Assembly: GCA_934462705.1 (NCBI GenBank)
Contig: CAKSIH010000002.1
Location: forward strand, 1-64,000
DNA: 64,000 bases
DNA from: an uncultured Eubacteriales bacterium
GTDB taxonomy: Bacteria > Bacillota > Clostridia > Oscillospirales > Acutalibacteraceae
Direction: 5' to 3'
Shown one piece after another: positions 32,547 to 38,452 of the stretch (its first letter is position 1; each line of letters starts with the position of its first letter). The notes below the pieces were generated by a model that was given only the letters and a program-made list of their open reading frames with translations, was not told where the DNA came from and ran no database searches. The translations under genes and the position numbers were made by a program.

Positions 32547-33521
32547 TTATACCGGAATTTTAAGAGTTTGGCCGGGATAGATAACATCACTTGAAAGTCC
32601 GTTTAATGATATAATTTGGGGGTATAAAGTCCCACTACCAAGGAATCTTCTGGCAATACTCCAAAGGGTATCTCCGGAAACAACGGTGTAATTTATAGTT
32701 CCATCACTGTTACGAGGGATTTTAATAATTTGACCTGGATAAATTACATCTCCGGATATCCCATTTAATGATGCTATTTCAGGGTATAGTGAGCCATTTC
32801 CAAGAAACCTTCGGGCAATTCCCCAAAGGGTGTCACCAGATACAACAGTATAATTGTAATAGTCGCCTTCTGCAGGTGGCGTTGGAGTTGGGTTAGGAGT
32901 ATTTCCATTTGAGTCGTATCCATTAAGGCCTTTATTTCGTATTATAGTAGGATAATCTCTATATGCTATATCGCGGTCCACATTTCCATTTATCCCATTA
33001 ACACTTCCTGAAGATGTATATTGCCACATGCCAAAATTCCCACTATATGTTGGTTCAGGACCCCATTGGGCTAACCATACATCAAATCTATCTAAAATAT
33101 CCATGTTAAGATAATTAACAAGCCAGTTTAAGTTAGCATAAACCATAGTGTAGTAACCGGCTTTTTCTACAGTATCGCAGAAAGTAAGAATAATGTTGGT
33201 TAGGGTTTCACTACCCAAATTTAGTAATGGCTCATACTCTAGATCAAGGGCAACTGGATAAGAAAACTTATAGGGGGATATTACATCTAAAAAGTAGCGG
33301 GCTTCTTCAAGAGCTTCATCGTTTGTAGTTGCATAGAAAAAATGGTATGCACCTACTCCAAGAGAAGTTTGTGATATATTTTGAATGTTATTAACAAATT
33401 GATCATCGGTAGATGTTCCGTAACTTGCGCGAAGCATAGCAAAATCGATATTATCATTTTCTACACTGAACCAATCGACGTTACCTTGAAAGGTACTAAC
33501 ATCTATGCCATTTGTTGCCAT
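32547..33521 (-). CDS. GH25 lysozyme with two LysM domains, no signal peptide
   Basis: A 324-residue muramidase. It starts directly with the catalytic domain (MATNGIDVSTFQGNVDWFSV) and lacks any signal peptide. Motifs ALDLEYEP, WLAQWGPEPT and GMWQYTSSG mark GH25. After a Pro/Thr linker there are two LysM modules of ~45 residues, each beginning YTVVSGDTLWGIARRFLG or a close variant and ending GQ..KIP. The absence of a signal peptide is typical of phage endolysins. A holin-like gene lies 300 bp upstream on the same strand, with two + strand tRNAs between them. Confidence 0.93.
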   Translation of the reverse strand: MATNGIDVSTFQGNVDWFSVENDNIDFAMLRASYGTSTDDQFVNNIQNISQTSLGVGAYHFFYATTNDEALEEARYFLDVISPYKFSYPVALDLEYEPLLNLGSETLTNIILTFCDTVEKAGYYTMVYANLNWLVNYLNMDILDRFDVWLAQWGPEPTYSGNFGMWQYTSSGSVNGINGNVDRDIAYRDYPTIIRNKGLNGYDSNGNTPNPTPTPPAEGDYYNYTVVSGDTLWGIARRFLGNGSLYPEIASLNGISGDVIYPGQIIKIPRNSDGTINYTVVSGDTLWSIARRFLGSGTLYPQIISLNGLSSDVIYPGQTLKIPV

Positions 33522-33566
33522 AAATAAGCCTCCTAAAATATAATATAAAAATATTAAAAAATGTTG

Positions 33567-33595
33567 TTGACAAAAAAGAGATAATATGTTATATT
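33567..33595 (+). promoter_or_regulatory. Promoter of the tRNA-Thr/tRNA-Tyr unit
   Basis: TTGACA (33567-33572), 17 bp, TATATT (33590-33595), 21 bp before the first tRNA. Confidence 0.78.
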
Positions 33596-33616
33596 ATTAA
33601 ATTGTAAAGGATATGT

Positions 33617-33692
33617 GCTGGTGTAGCTCAGTTGGTAGAGCAGCTGATTTGTAATCAGCAGGTCGGGGGTTCAAGTCCGTCCACCAGCTCCA
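33617..33692 (+). tRNA. tRNA-Thr (anticodon TGT)
   Basis: A complete cloverleaf: acceptor GCTGGTG / CACCAGC, anticodon loop with TGT, TTCAAGT arm, and encoded CCA. Confidence 0.96.
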
Positions 33693-33705
33693 TATTTTTT
33701 CATAA

Positions 33706-33790
33706 GGGGGATTTCCCGAGTGGCCAAAGGGGACAGACTGTAAATCTGCTGCTTTATGCTTCGGTGGTTCGAATCCACCATCCCCCACCA
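33706..33790 (+). tRNA. tRNA-Tyr (anticodon GTA)
   Basis: A class II tRNA of 85 nt with long variable arm, acceptor GGGGGAT / ATCCCCC, anticodon GTA and encoded CCA. It follows tRNA-Thr by 13 bp. Confidence 0.95.
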
Positions 33791-33796
33791 TTATAA

Positions 33797-33829
33797 TAAA
33801 CACCTTGCTTGTTCGAGGTGTTTATTTGT
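33797..33829. terminator. Bidirectional terminator
   Basis: The stem AAACACCT / AGGTGTTT (33798-33823) with T-rich 3' sides. It ends the tRNA pair on + and the holin-like gene on -. Confidence 0.75.
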
Positions 33830-34103
33830 TTTTTGAGGAGTCATCAAAGCTGGATAGACACACTTTACCTTCTTTACCAAGTTGATGTACGTAAACTGCT
33901 AACCCGGCTGCTATTATTGCTTGTATTGTGGAATCAAAACTAAATCCCATTGTTACGTTGCAAATAATGACTGAAATAATGCTAAGTATGTAAGGAATAA
34001 TCCAATTTTTAACTTTAGGTGTTTGCTTTAAGAATAATCCTATAATGAACAACGCAGCGGAAATTATTAGAGAGTTTTGATTTAAAAATGAGGCAAGATC
34101 CAT
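33822..34103 (-). CDS. Holin-like small membrane protein
   Basis: A 93-residue protein with three hydrophobic segments (SLIISAALFIIGLFL, IIPYILSIISVIICNV, and AIIAAGLAVYVHQL) and a charged C-terminus. The layout, with a KxxKNWIIPYIL turn and a Gly-rich third helix ending in HQLGKEGK, resembles phage holins of the holin_5 type. With the signal-less GH25-LysM protein it could form a lysis pair left from a prophage. Family assignment is by pattern only. Confidence 0.65.
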   Translation of the reverse strand: MDLASFLNQNSLIISAALFIIGLFLKQTPKVKNWIIPYILSIISVIICNVTMGFSFDSTIQAIIAAGLAVYVHQLGKEGKVCLSSFDDSSKNK

Positions 34104-34205
34104 ATTACCAGTCTCCCATGTTTTATTTTTATATTTAAAATAATATGAGCTGGTTTATAATTTAATGAGTGAACTTTGACATGTAAACTTTAAAGGAGAA
34201 ATCAA

Positions 34206-34766
34206 ATGATAGATAAAAAAAGAATAGAAAACGCAGTAAAGGAAATACTAGCGGCAATTGGTGAGGACTTGCAAAGAGAAGGTCTTATACAGACTCCAAA
34301 GAGGGTTGCCAATATGTATGAGGAGATATTATCAGGAATGTATGAAAATCCTGATAAGCATGTAAAACTCTTTAATGAGCCTATGATAGACGGGCAACTT
34401 GTGAAAGTAAATAAAATACCCGTGTATTCTATTTGCGAACATCATATGCTTCCGTTTGTAGGCTTTGCAAGTATAGTTTATTTGCCCAAGAACGGTAGGA
34501 TAATAGGAATATCTAAGCTTGCAAGAATAGTAGAATGCTTTTCAAGGCGTTTGCAGGTGCAAGAAAGACTAACGGCGGAAATTGCGAATTTTGTTTTGGA
34601 AAAAACTGAATCACGGGGAGTAGCAGTGGCAATAGAAGCAGAGCATCTTTGCATGACAATGCGTGGGGTAAAGGCAATAAACGCTAAAACTAAAACGGTT
34701 TTTTATAAAGGAGAATTTGAAACCAACGCTGAGTTGAGGTTGTTAGCTGAGCGTGCATTTAATTAA
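34206..34766 (+). CDS. folE: GTP cyclohydrolase I
   Basis: A 186-residue Zn enzyme making dihydroneopterin triphosphate from GTP, the first folate step. Seen are TPKRVANMYEEIL, the zinc motif CEHHMLPF, the region IGISKLARIVECFSRRLQVQ with catalytic His replaced contextually by the family pattern, and EAEHLCMTMRGV with the second Cys. Start after AAAGGAGAAATCAA. It heads folE-folP-folB-folK. Confidence 0.96.
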   Translation: MIDKKRIENAVKEILAAIGEDLQREGLIQTPKRVANMYEEILSGMYENPDKHVKLFNEPMIDGQLVKVNKIPVYSICEHHMLPFVGFASIVYLPKNGRIIGISKLARIVECFSRRLQVQERLTAEIANFVLEKTESRGVAVAIEAEHLCMTMRGVKAINAKTKTVFYKGEFETNAELRLLAERAFN

Positions 34767-34786
34767 GGATAAGGGAAAGATGATTT

Positions 34787-35581
34787 ATGAAAGTTTTTAA
34801 CGCAGGAAAATATAGCTTGCCTCTTGGTGAAAAAACTTATGTTATGGGAATACTCAATGTTACACCGGATTCTTTTTCAGACGGTGGCAAATGGAATAAC
34901 AAAGAGAGTGCACTTAGGCATGCACTTAAGATGGTTGAAGACGGTGCCGACATAATAGATATAGGTGCGCAATCAACAAGGCCTGGGCATACTGAAATAA
35001 GTGCGACGGAGGAGCTGGATAGGCTTTTACCGATTTTGGAGGCTTTACATTTAGAGGTAGACGTGCCGATTTCTGTTGACACCTTTTATCCTGAAGTGGC
35101 GAAAGAAGCACTAAGCCATGGAGCATCAATTATAAATGACGTGAAGGGCTTTTTGGATGAAAGAATGTTTAACTTAATGGAGGATTTTAGTTGTGGTGCC
35201 GTAATTATGCATAATGGCTCTAATGCAACTATGTTGAAATTTTTTAATAATACAGTAGAAAAGCTAAATCAACGAAAAATTAATAAAAATCGCGTGTGCT
35301 TTGATCCCGGCATTGGCTTTGGGAAAAGTTATGAGGAAAATCTTTTAGTATTAAAAAATCTAAAAGACTTTAAACTAGAGGAATTTGCTATGTTAGTAGG
35401 TGCATCAAGGAAAAGAGTGATAGGAAGCTCCTGTGGCCAGCCTCCTTTTTCTCAAAGAGTTTCTGGCACAATTGCTGCTCATACAATTGCAATAGCAAAT
35501 GGCGCGGATATAATAAGGGTGCATGATGTTAAAGAAGCGGTTCAAGCGGCGAAAGTTGCAGATGCCATTTTAAGGAGTTAA
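34787..35581 (+). CDS. folP: Dihydropteroate synthase
   Basis: A 264-residue enzyme joining p-aminobenzoate to dihydropterin pyrophosphate, the sulfonamide target. Motifs: MGILNVTPDSFSDGG, DIIDIGAQSTRPG, and VGASRKRVIGS near the end. It is 20 bp after folE and 3 bp before folB, a tight operon. Confidence 0.96.
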   Translation: MKVFNAGKYSLPLGEKTYVMGILNVTPDSFSDGGKWNNKESALRHALKMVEDGADIIDIGAQSTRPGHTEISATEELDRLLPILEALHLEVDVPISVDTFYPEVAKEALSHGASIINDVKGFLDERMFNLMEDFSCGAVIMHNGSNATMLKFFNNTVEKLNQRKINKNRVCFDPGIGFGKSYEENLLVLKNLKDFKLEEFAMLVGASRKRVIGSSCGQPPFSQRVSGTIAAHTIAIANGADIIRVHDVKEAVQAAKVADAILRS

Positions 35582-35584
35582 GAT

Positions 35585-35956
35585 ATGGATAAGATAATAA
35601 TAAACGGATTGAAAATTTTTGGATATCATGGAGTAAACCCGGAGGAAAAAAGGGACGGCCAAAATTTCGTTTTAGATGTAACTATTTTAAAAGACTTAAA
35701 AAAACCGGGATTTACTGATAATTTAAATGATACAGTTAGTTATTCTAAGGTTATAAAAACGATAAATAAAGTTTTTAATGAAGAAAAATATGATTTAATT
35801 GAAAAGGTAGCCCAAAAAGTGGCCGAATCAATTTTGCACTGCTATGATGTGGAAGAAGTAAAGGTTTTACTAAAAAAGCCTGAAGCTCCTATGAAAGCAG
35901 AATTTAATTATGTAGCTGTGGAAGTAACAAGGAGAAGGAATGATGGTAATGAGTAA
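35585..35956 (+). CDS. folB: Dihydroneopterin aldolase
   Basis: A 123-residue enzyme converting dihydroneopterin to 6-hydroxymethyl-dihydropterin. It has the start IIINGLKIFGYHGVNPEEK with the catalytic region GYHGVNPEE, and LKKPEAPMKAEFNYVAVEV near the end. Its 3' end overlaps folK by 17 bases. Confidence 0.95.
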   Translation: MDKIIINGLKIFGYHGVNPEEKRDGQNFVLDVTILKDLKKPGFTDNLNDTVSYSKVIKTINKVFNEEKYDLIEKVAQKVAESILHCYDVEEVKVLLKKPEAPMKAEFNYVAVEVTRRRNDGNE

Positions 35957-36452
35957 GGCGGTTTTTGCATTGGGTGCAAATATGTTGGAAAGAGAAAAGA
36001 ATATAAGTATTGCACTCAACGCTATAAATAATATACCAGAGACCAGGATTTTAAGAGTTTCGTCTCTTTATGATACACAGCCCTTTGGAGTTCCAGATAA
36101 ACAGGACAATTACTTAAATTGCTGTACACTGGTGCAAACAGAATTAAGCCCGGAAATGCTATTAGGTGCGGCACTGGGAATAGAATCTGCAATGGGCAGA
36201 GCCAGAACATATAAAAATGCAGCGAGAATTATAGATATAGACCTTCTTTTGTACGATAATGTAAAAATGAATGAAGAACATATAACAATTCCTCATCCGA
36301 GAATACGAGAGAGAGCCTTTGTTATGGTGCCGCTTAACGACCTTTTTGATGGATGTAAGGGACTAAACTTTGATTTTAGTGAGGATTTTCATACGGTAGA
36401 TAAAAGTGGCGTGATTATTTACAGAAAGGCAAATAAAAATGAGTGGATATGA
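35940..36452 (+). CDS. folK: 6-Hydroxymethyl-dihydropterin pyrophosphokinase
   Basis: A 170-residue kinase. Three close ATG codons (35940, 35943, 35949) are possible; GGAG at 35931 fits the first two. Motifs: ALGANMLEREKNI, YDTQPFGVPDKQDNYLN, RIIDIDLLLYDN and IPHPRIRERAFVMVPL. It is the last folate gene, overlapping the methyltransferase by 14 bases. Confidence 0.95.
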   Translation: MMVMSKAVFALGANMLEREKNISIALNAINNIPETRILRVSSLYDTQPFGVPDKQDNYLNCCTLVQTELSPEMLLGAALGIESAMGRARTYKNAARIIDIDLLLYDNVKMNEEHITIPHPRIRERAFVMVPLNDLFDGCKGLNFDFSEDFHTVDKSGVIIYRKANKNEWI

Positions 36453-37191
36453 ATGTTTTGCAGATTATTATGATGAGCTGACAGCTAATGTTGAGTACAG
36501 CAAAATTGCGAATTATATTTTAAAAATATTAAAGTTGAATAATCATAACCCAGGGAGAGTAGTTGATTTAGCTTGTGGAACTGGTTCTTTAACTTTAGAA
36601 CTTGCTAAAGTAGGTCTTGACGTAATTGGTGTAGACTCGTCATGCGATATGTTGAGTGTAGCAAGGAACAAGGCTCTTGAATATGATAAAAATATATTTT
36701 TTATTTGCCAAAAAATGCAGGATTTGGACTTAGGGCAAAAAGTAGATACAATAATTTGCACGTTGGACAGTATAAATCATTTAGAGAGAAAAGAGGATGT
36801 GCAAAAAACTTTTGAAAAAGTTTCAAAAAATCTAAAAAAAGGTGCATATTTTATTTTTGATGTAAATACAATATATAAACATGATTTTATTCTTGCAAAC
36901 AACACATTTGTTTATGAAACGGAAAGAGTCTTTTGTGTGTGGCAAAATAGTTTGGATGATGAAAGTCATAGAGTTTTTATAAATTTAGATTTTTTTGAAG
37001 AAAAGAATGGAGTTTATTTTAGAAATAGCGAAGAATTTTTTGAAAATGCATATCGAGAAGAAGAAATAGAACATATGCTAAAGAAGGCAAATTTAGAGGT
37101 AATCGATAAATATGATGATATGACCTTCGAACCATCTGTAAAAAAGAGCGAACGAATTTTTTACGTTACACGAAAAATTGAAAATTTTTAA
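36439..37191 (+). CDS. Class I SAM-dependent methyltransferase
   Basis: A 250-residue methyltransferase, start GTG-free ATG at 36439 inside the end of folK. The SAM site is VVDLACGTGSLTLELA and the following acidic turn is VIGVDSSCDML, with CTLDSINHL as motif III region. It resembles the YqeM group of uncharacterised methyltransferases. The overlap suggests it is expressed with the fol operon. Substrate unknown. Confidence 0.85.
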   Translation: MSGYECFADYYDELTANVEYSKIANYILKILKLNNHNPGRVVDLACGTGSLTLELAKVGLDVIGVDSSCDMLSVARNKALEYDKNIFFICQKMQDLDLGQKVDTIICTLDSINHLERKEDVQKTFEKVSKNLKKGAYFIFDVNTIYKHDFILANNTFVYETERVFCVWQNSLDDESHRVFINLDFFEEKNGVYFRNSEEFFENAYREEEIEHMLKKANLEVIDKYDDMTFEPSVKKSERIFYVTRKIENF

Positions 37192-37209
37192 AAATTTTCA
37201 AAAAAAGTA

Positions 37210-37238
37210 TTGACATCTGATTCAGTATAGTGTATCAT
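37210..37238 (+). promoter_or_regulatory. Promoter of the five-tRNA array
   Basis: Perfect TTGACA (37210-37215), 17 bp, TATCAT (37233-37238), 38 bp before tRNA-Val. Confidence 0.82.
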
Positions 37239-37275
37239 AAATATTGTCGCTGAGAGATAACTCAGTGGTTCTTGT

Positions 37276-37351
37276 GGGAGCATAGCTCAGCTGGGAGAGC
37301 ACCTGCCTTACAAGCAGGGGGTCACAGGTTCGAGCCCTGTTGTTCCCACCA
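37276..37351 (+). tRNA. tRNA-Val (anticodon TAC)
   Basis: Acceptor GGGAGCA with TGTTCCC, anticodon TAC in CTGCCTTACAAGCAG, encoded CCA. Confidence 0.96.
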
Positions 37352-37356
37352 CAGAT

Positions 37357-37433
37357 GGCCCGGTAGTTCAGTTGGTTAGAACGCTAGCCTGTCACGCTAG
37401 AGGTCGACGGTTCGAGCCCGTTTCGGGTCGCCA
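37357..37433 (+). tRNA. tRNA-Asp (anticodon GTC)
   Basis: Acceptor GGCCCGG with TCGGGTC, discriminator G (an aspartate identity base), anticodon GTC, encoded CCA. 5 bp after tRNA-Val. Confidence 0.96.
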
Positions 37434-37441
37434 TCATTTTT

Positions 37442-37517
<76 letters not shown>

Positions 37518-37520
37518 GTT

Positions 37521-37596
37521 GCGGATGTAGCTCACCCGGTAGAGCGCAACCTTGCCAAGGTTGAGGTAGCGAGTTCGAGTCTCGTCATCCGCTCCA
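37521..37596 (+). tRNA. tRNA-Gly (anticodon GCC)
   Basis: Acceptor GCGGATG with CATCCGC, anticodon GCC in ACCTTGCCAAGGT, encoded CCA. Only 3 bp after tRNA-Phe. Confidence 0.96.
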
Positions 37597-37612
37597 TTTT
37601 TTTACCTTTTTT

Positions 37613-37686
37613 GGCGCCATAGCCAAGTGGTAAGGCATGGGTCTGCAACACCCTGATCCCCAGTTCAAATCTGGGTGGCGCCTCCA
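37613..37686 (+). tRNA. tRNA-Cys (anticodon GCA)
   Basis: Acceptor GGCGCCA with TGGCGCC, anticodon GCA in GGGTCTGCAACACCC, encoded CCA, 74 nt. Confidence 0.96.
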
Positions 37687-37694
37687 ATTTTTAT

Positions 37695-37730
37695 AAATAA
37701 GGCACTGCGAATGCAGTGTCTTATTTTGCG
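37695..37730. terminator. Bidirectional terminator of the tRNA array
   Basis: The stem AAGGCACTGC / GCAGTGTCTT (with one G-T pair) is followed by ATTTTG on + and TTATTTATAA on -. It contains the stop of the convergent Cys-rich gene. Confidence 0.78.
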
Positions 37731-37918
37731 TATAAAAAGAAATCACCCCATTTTTTTAATGAATCAATTCGCAAGCTTTCAAGTAAGTCGTCGTTGATGT
37801 CAATTAGACAGCAATTCATGCAGTTGCCACATGAATCAAGTTCTACTTGGTCAAGCAGGCAGCAAAAATCCTTCCAGTAGCCGCAGAAATAGTTGTTGCA
37901 GTGTATGTTGTCTTTCAT
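37721..37918 (-). CDS. Cys-rich small protein
   Basis: A 65-residue cytoplasmic-looking protein with eight Cys: HCNNYFCGYW, DFCCLLDQ and SCGNCMNCCL. The spacing CGNCMNCC resembles iron-sulfur or zinc binding. The ATG at 37918 is used; a GTG three codons upstream is also possible, and the ribosome site is weak. It is divergent from the ribbon-helix-helix gene, and the palindromic operator lies 36 bp upstream of its start, so the two are probably co-regulated. I recognise no family. Confidence 0.65.
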   Translation of the reverse strand: MKDNIHCNNYFCGYWKDFCCLLDQVELDSCGNCMNCCLIDINDDLLESLRIDSLKKWGDFFLYAK

Positions 37919-37953
37919 AATTATCACTCTAGGTTTTATTATTTTAAAATTTA

Positions 37954-37974
37954 GTATACTTAATTTAAGTATAC
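37954..37974. promoter_or_regulatory. Operator 1: perfect 21-bp palindrome
   Basis: GTATACTTAA, a central T, then TTAAGTATAC. The half TATACTTAATTTAAG (37955-37969) recurs exactly at 38007-38021. It lies between the divergent Cys-rich and ribbon-helix-helix genes and is the likely binding site of the latter protein. Confidence 0.7.
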
Positions 37975-38006
37975 CGAGGCTATTATATCACAAATTAATC
38001 TTAAAA

Positions 38007-38021
38007 TATACTTAATTTAAG
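38007..38021. promoter_or_regulatory. Operator 2: repeat of the operator motif
   Basis: The 15-bp motif TATACTTAATTTAAG is identical to part of operator 1 and lies 52 bp downstream. With TCTTAAA before it and ATTAAGG after, it is an imperfect palindrome just before the regulator start at 38037. Confidence 0.65.
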
Positions 38022-38036
38022 ATTAAGGATGATAAA

Positions 38037-38252
38037 ATGAGAAATAAAAAGAATAAACATTTAGGAATAGAAATAGATCCTACTTTACACTACAAACTTC
38101 ACTATGTTTCTAAGTATGAGGGGCGCTCTGCGAATGGACAAGTTCTATATTTAGTGCGCAGGTGCATTTCTGAATTTGAAAGAAACGTGGAAACAATAGA
38201 AGTGCCGGAAGAATTGAAGCGCAATGGTAGTGGAGAACCCAAACTTAGCTGA
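38037..38252 (+). CDS. Ribbon-helix-helix (Arc-like) DNA-binding protein
   Basis: A 71-residue protein. LGIEIDPTLHYKLHYVSKYE followed by SANGQVLYLVRRCISEFER matches the beta-strand, helix, helix of Arc/MetJ-type regulators; the G(R/x)S.N.(Q/E) turn is typical. Start behind AAGGATGATAAA. The twin palindromic sites directly upstream suggest autoregulation and control of the divergent Cys-rich gene. No toxin gene follows. Confidence 0.8.
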   Translation: MRNKKNKHLGIEIDPTLHYKLHYVSKYEGRSANGQVLYLVRRCISEFERNVETIEVPEELKRNGSGEPKLS

Positions 38253-38284
38253 GAAGAGTTTGTCTTTTGCTATGTTGCAGCTTT

Positions 38285-38361
38285 GGCCGCGAGGCCCCGC
38301 AGCTAAAAGCTGCGGAGAATGGCGAAGCCATTCTGCAAGCGAAGCTTGCGGCCTCGCGGCC
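38285..38361. repeat. 77-bp GC-rich perfect four-way-junction palindrome
   Basis: Outer arms GGCCGCGAGGCC (38285-38296) and GGCCTCGCGGCC (38350-38361) enclose three contiguous hairpins with no unpaired bases between them. They are CCGCAGC-TAAAA-GCTGCGG (38297-38315), AGAATGGC-GAA-GCCATTCT (38316-38334) and GCAAGC-GAA-GCTTGC (38335-38349). The two GAA loops both form the core GCGAAGC, a known ultra-stable DNA mini-hairpin. The element is strongly GC-rich in an AT-rich chromosome and lies between genes. It resembles a mobile palindromic unit, but no second copy is in the window. Confidence 0.85.
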
Positions 38362-38415
38362 GCGCTGTACTGCCCATAACTTTCTGGGATCCAATAAATT
38401 CCCCAATTATAATGC

Positions 38416-38452
38416 AAAAAGAGTCTCAATTATTGTTGAGACTCTTTTATTT
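38416..38452. terminator. Terminator of mutS2
   Basis: The stem AAAAGAGTCTCAA (38417-38429) / TTGAGACTCTTTT (38435-38447) has T-runs on both strands. The mutS2 stop lies in its edge. Confidence 0.88.

Noticed and set aside
33597..33803. Minus-strand frame across the tRNA-Thr and tRNA-Tyr genes
   Set aside because: It is antisense to two intact tRNAs and has no start signal.
38285..38361. tRNA or tmRNA-like gene
   Set aside because: Four-arm shape but no T-arm consensus, no anticodon arm and no CCA; junction has no unpaired linker bases as a tRNA would.
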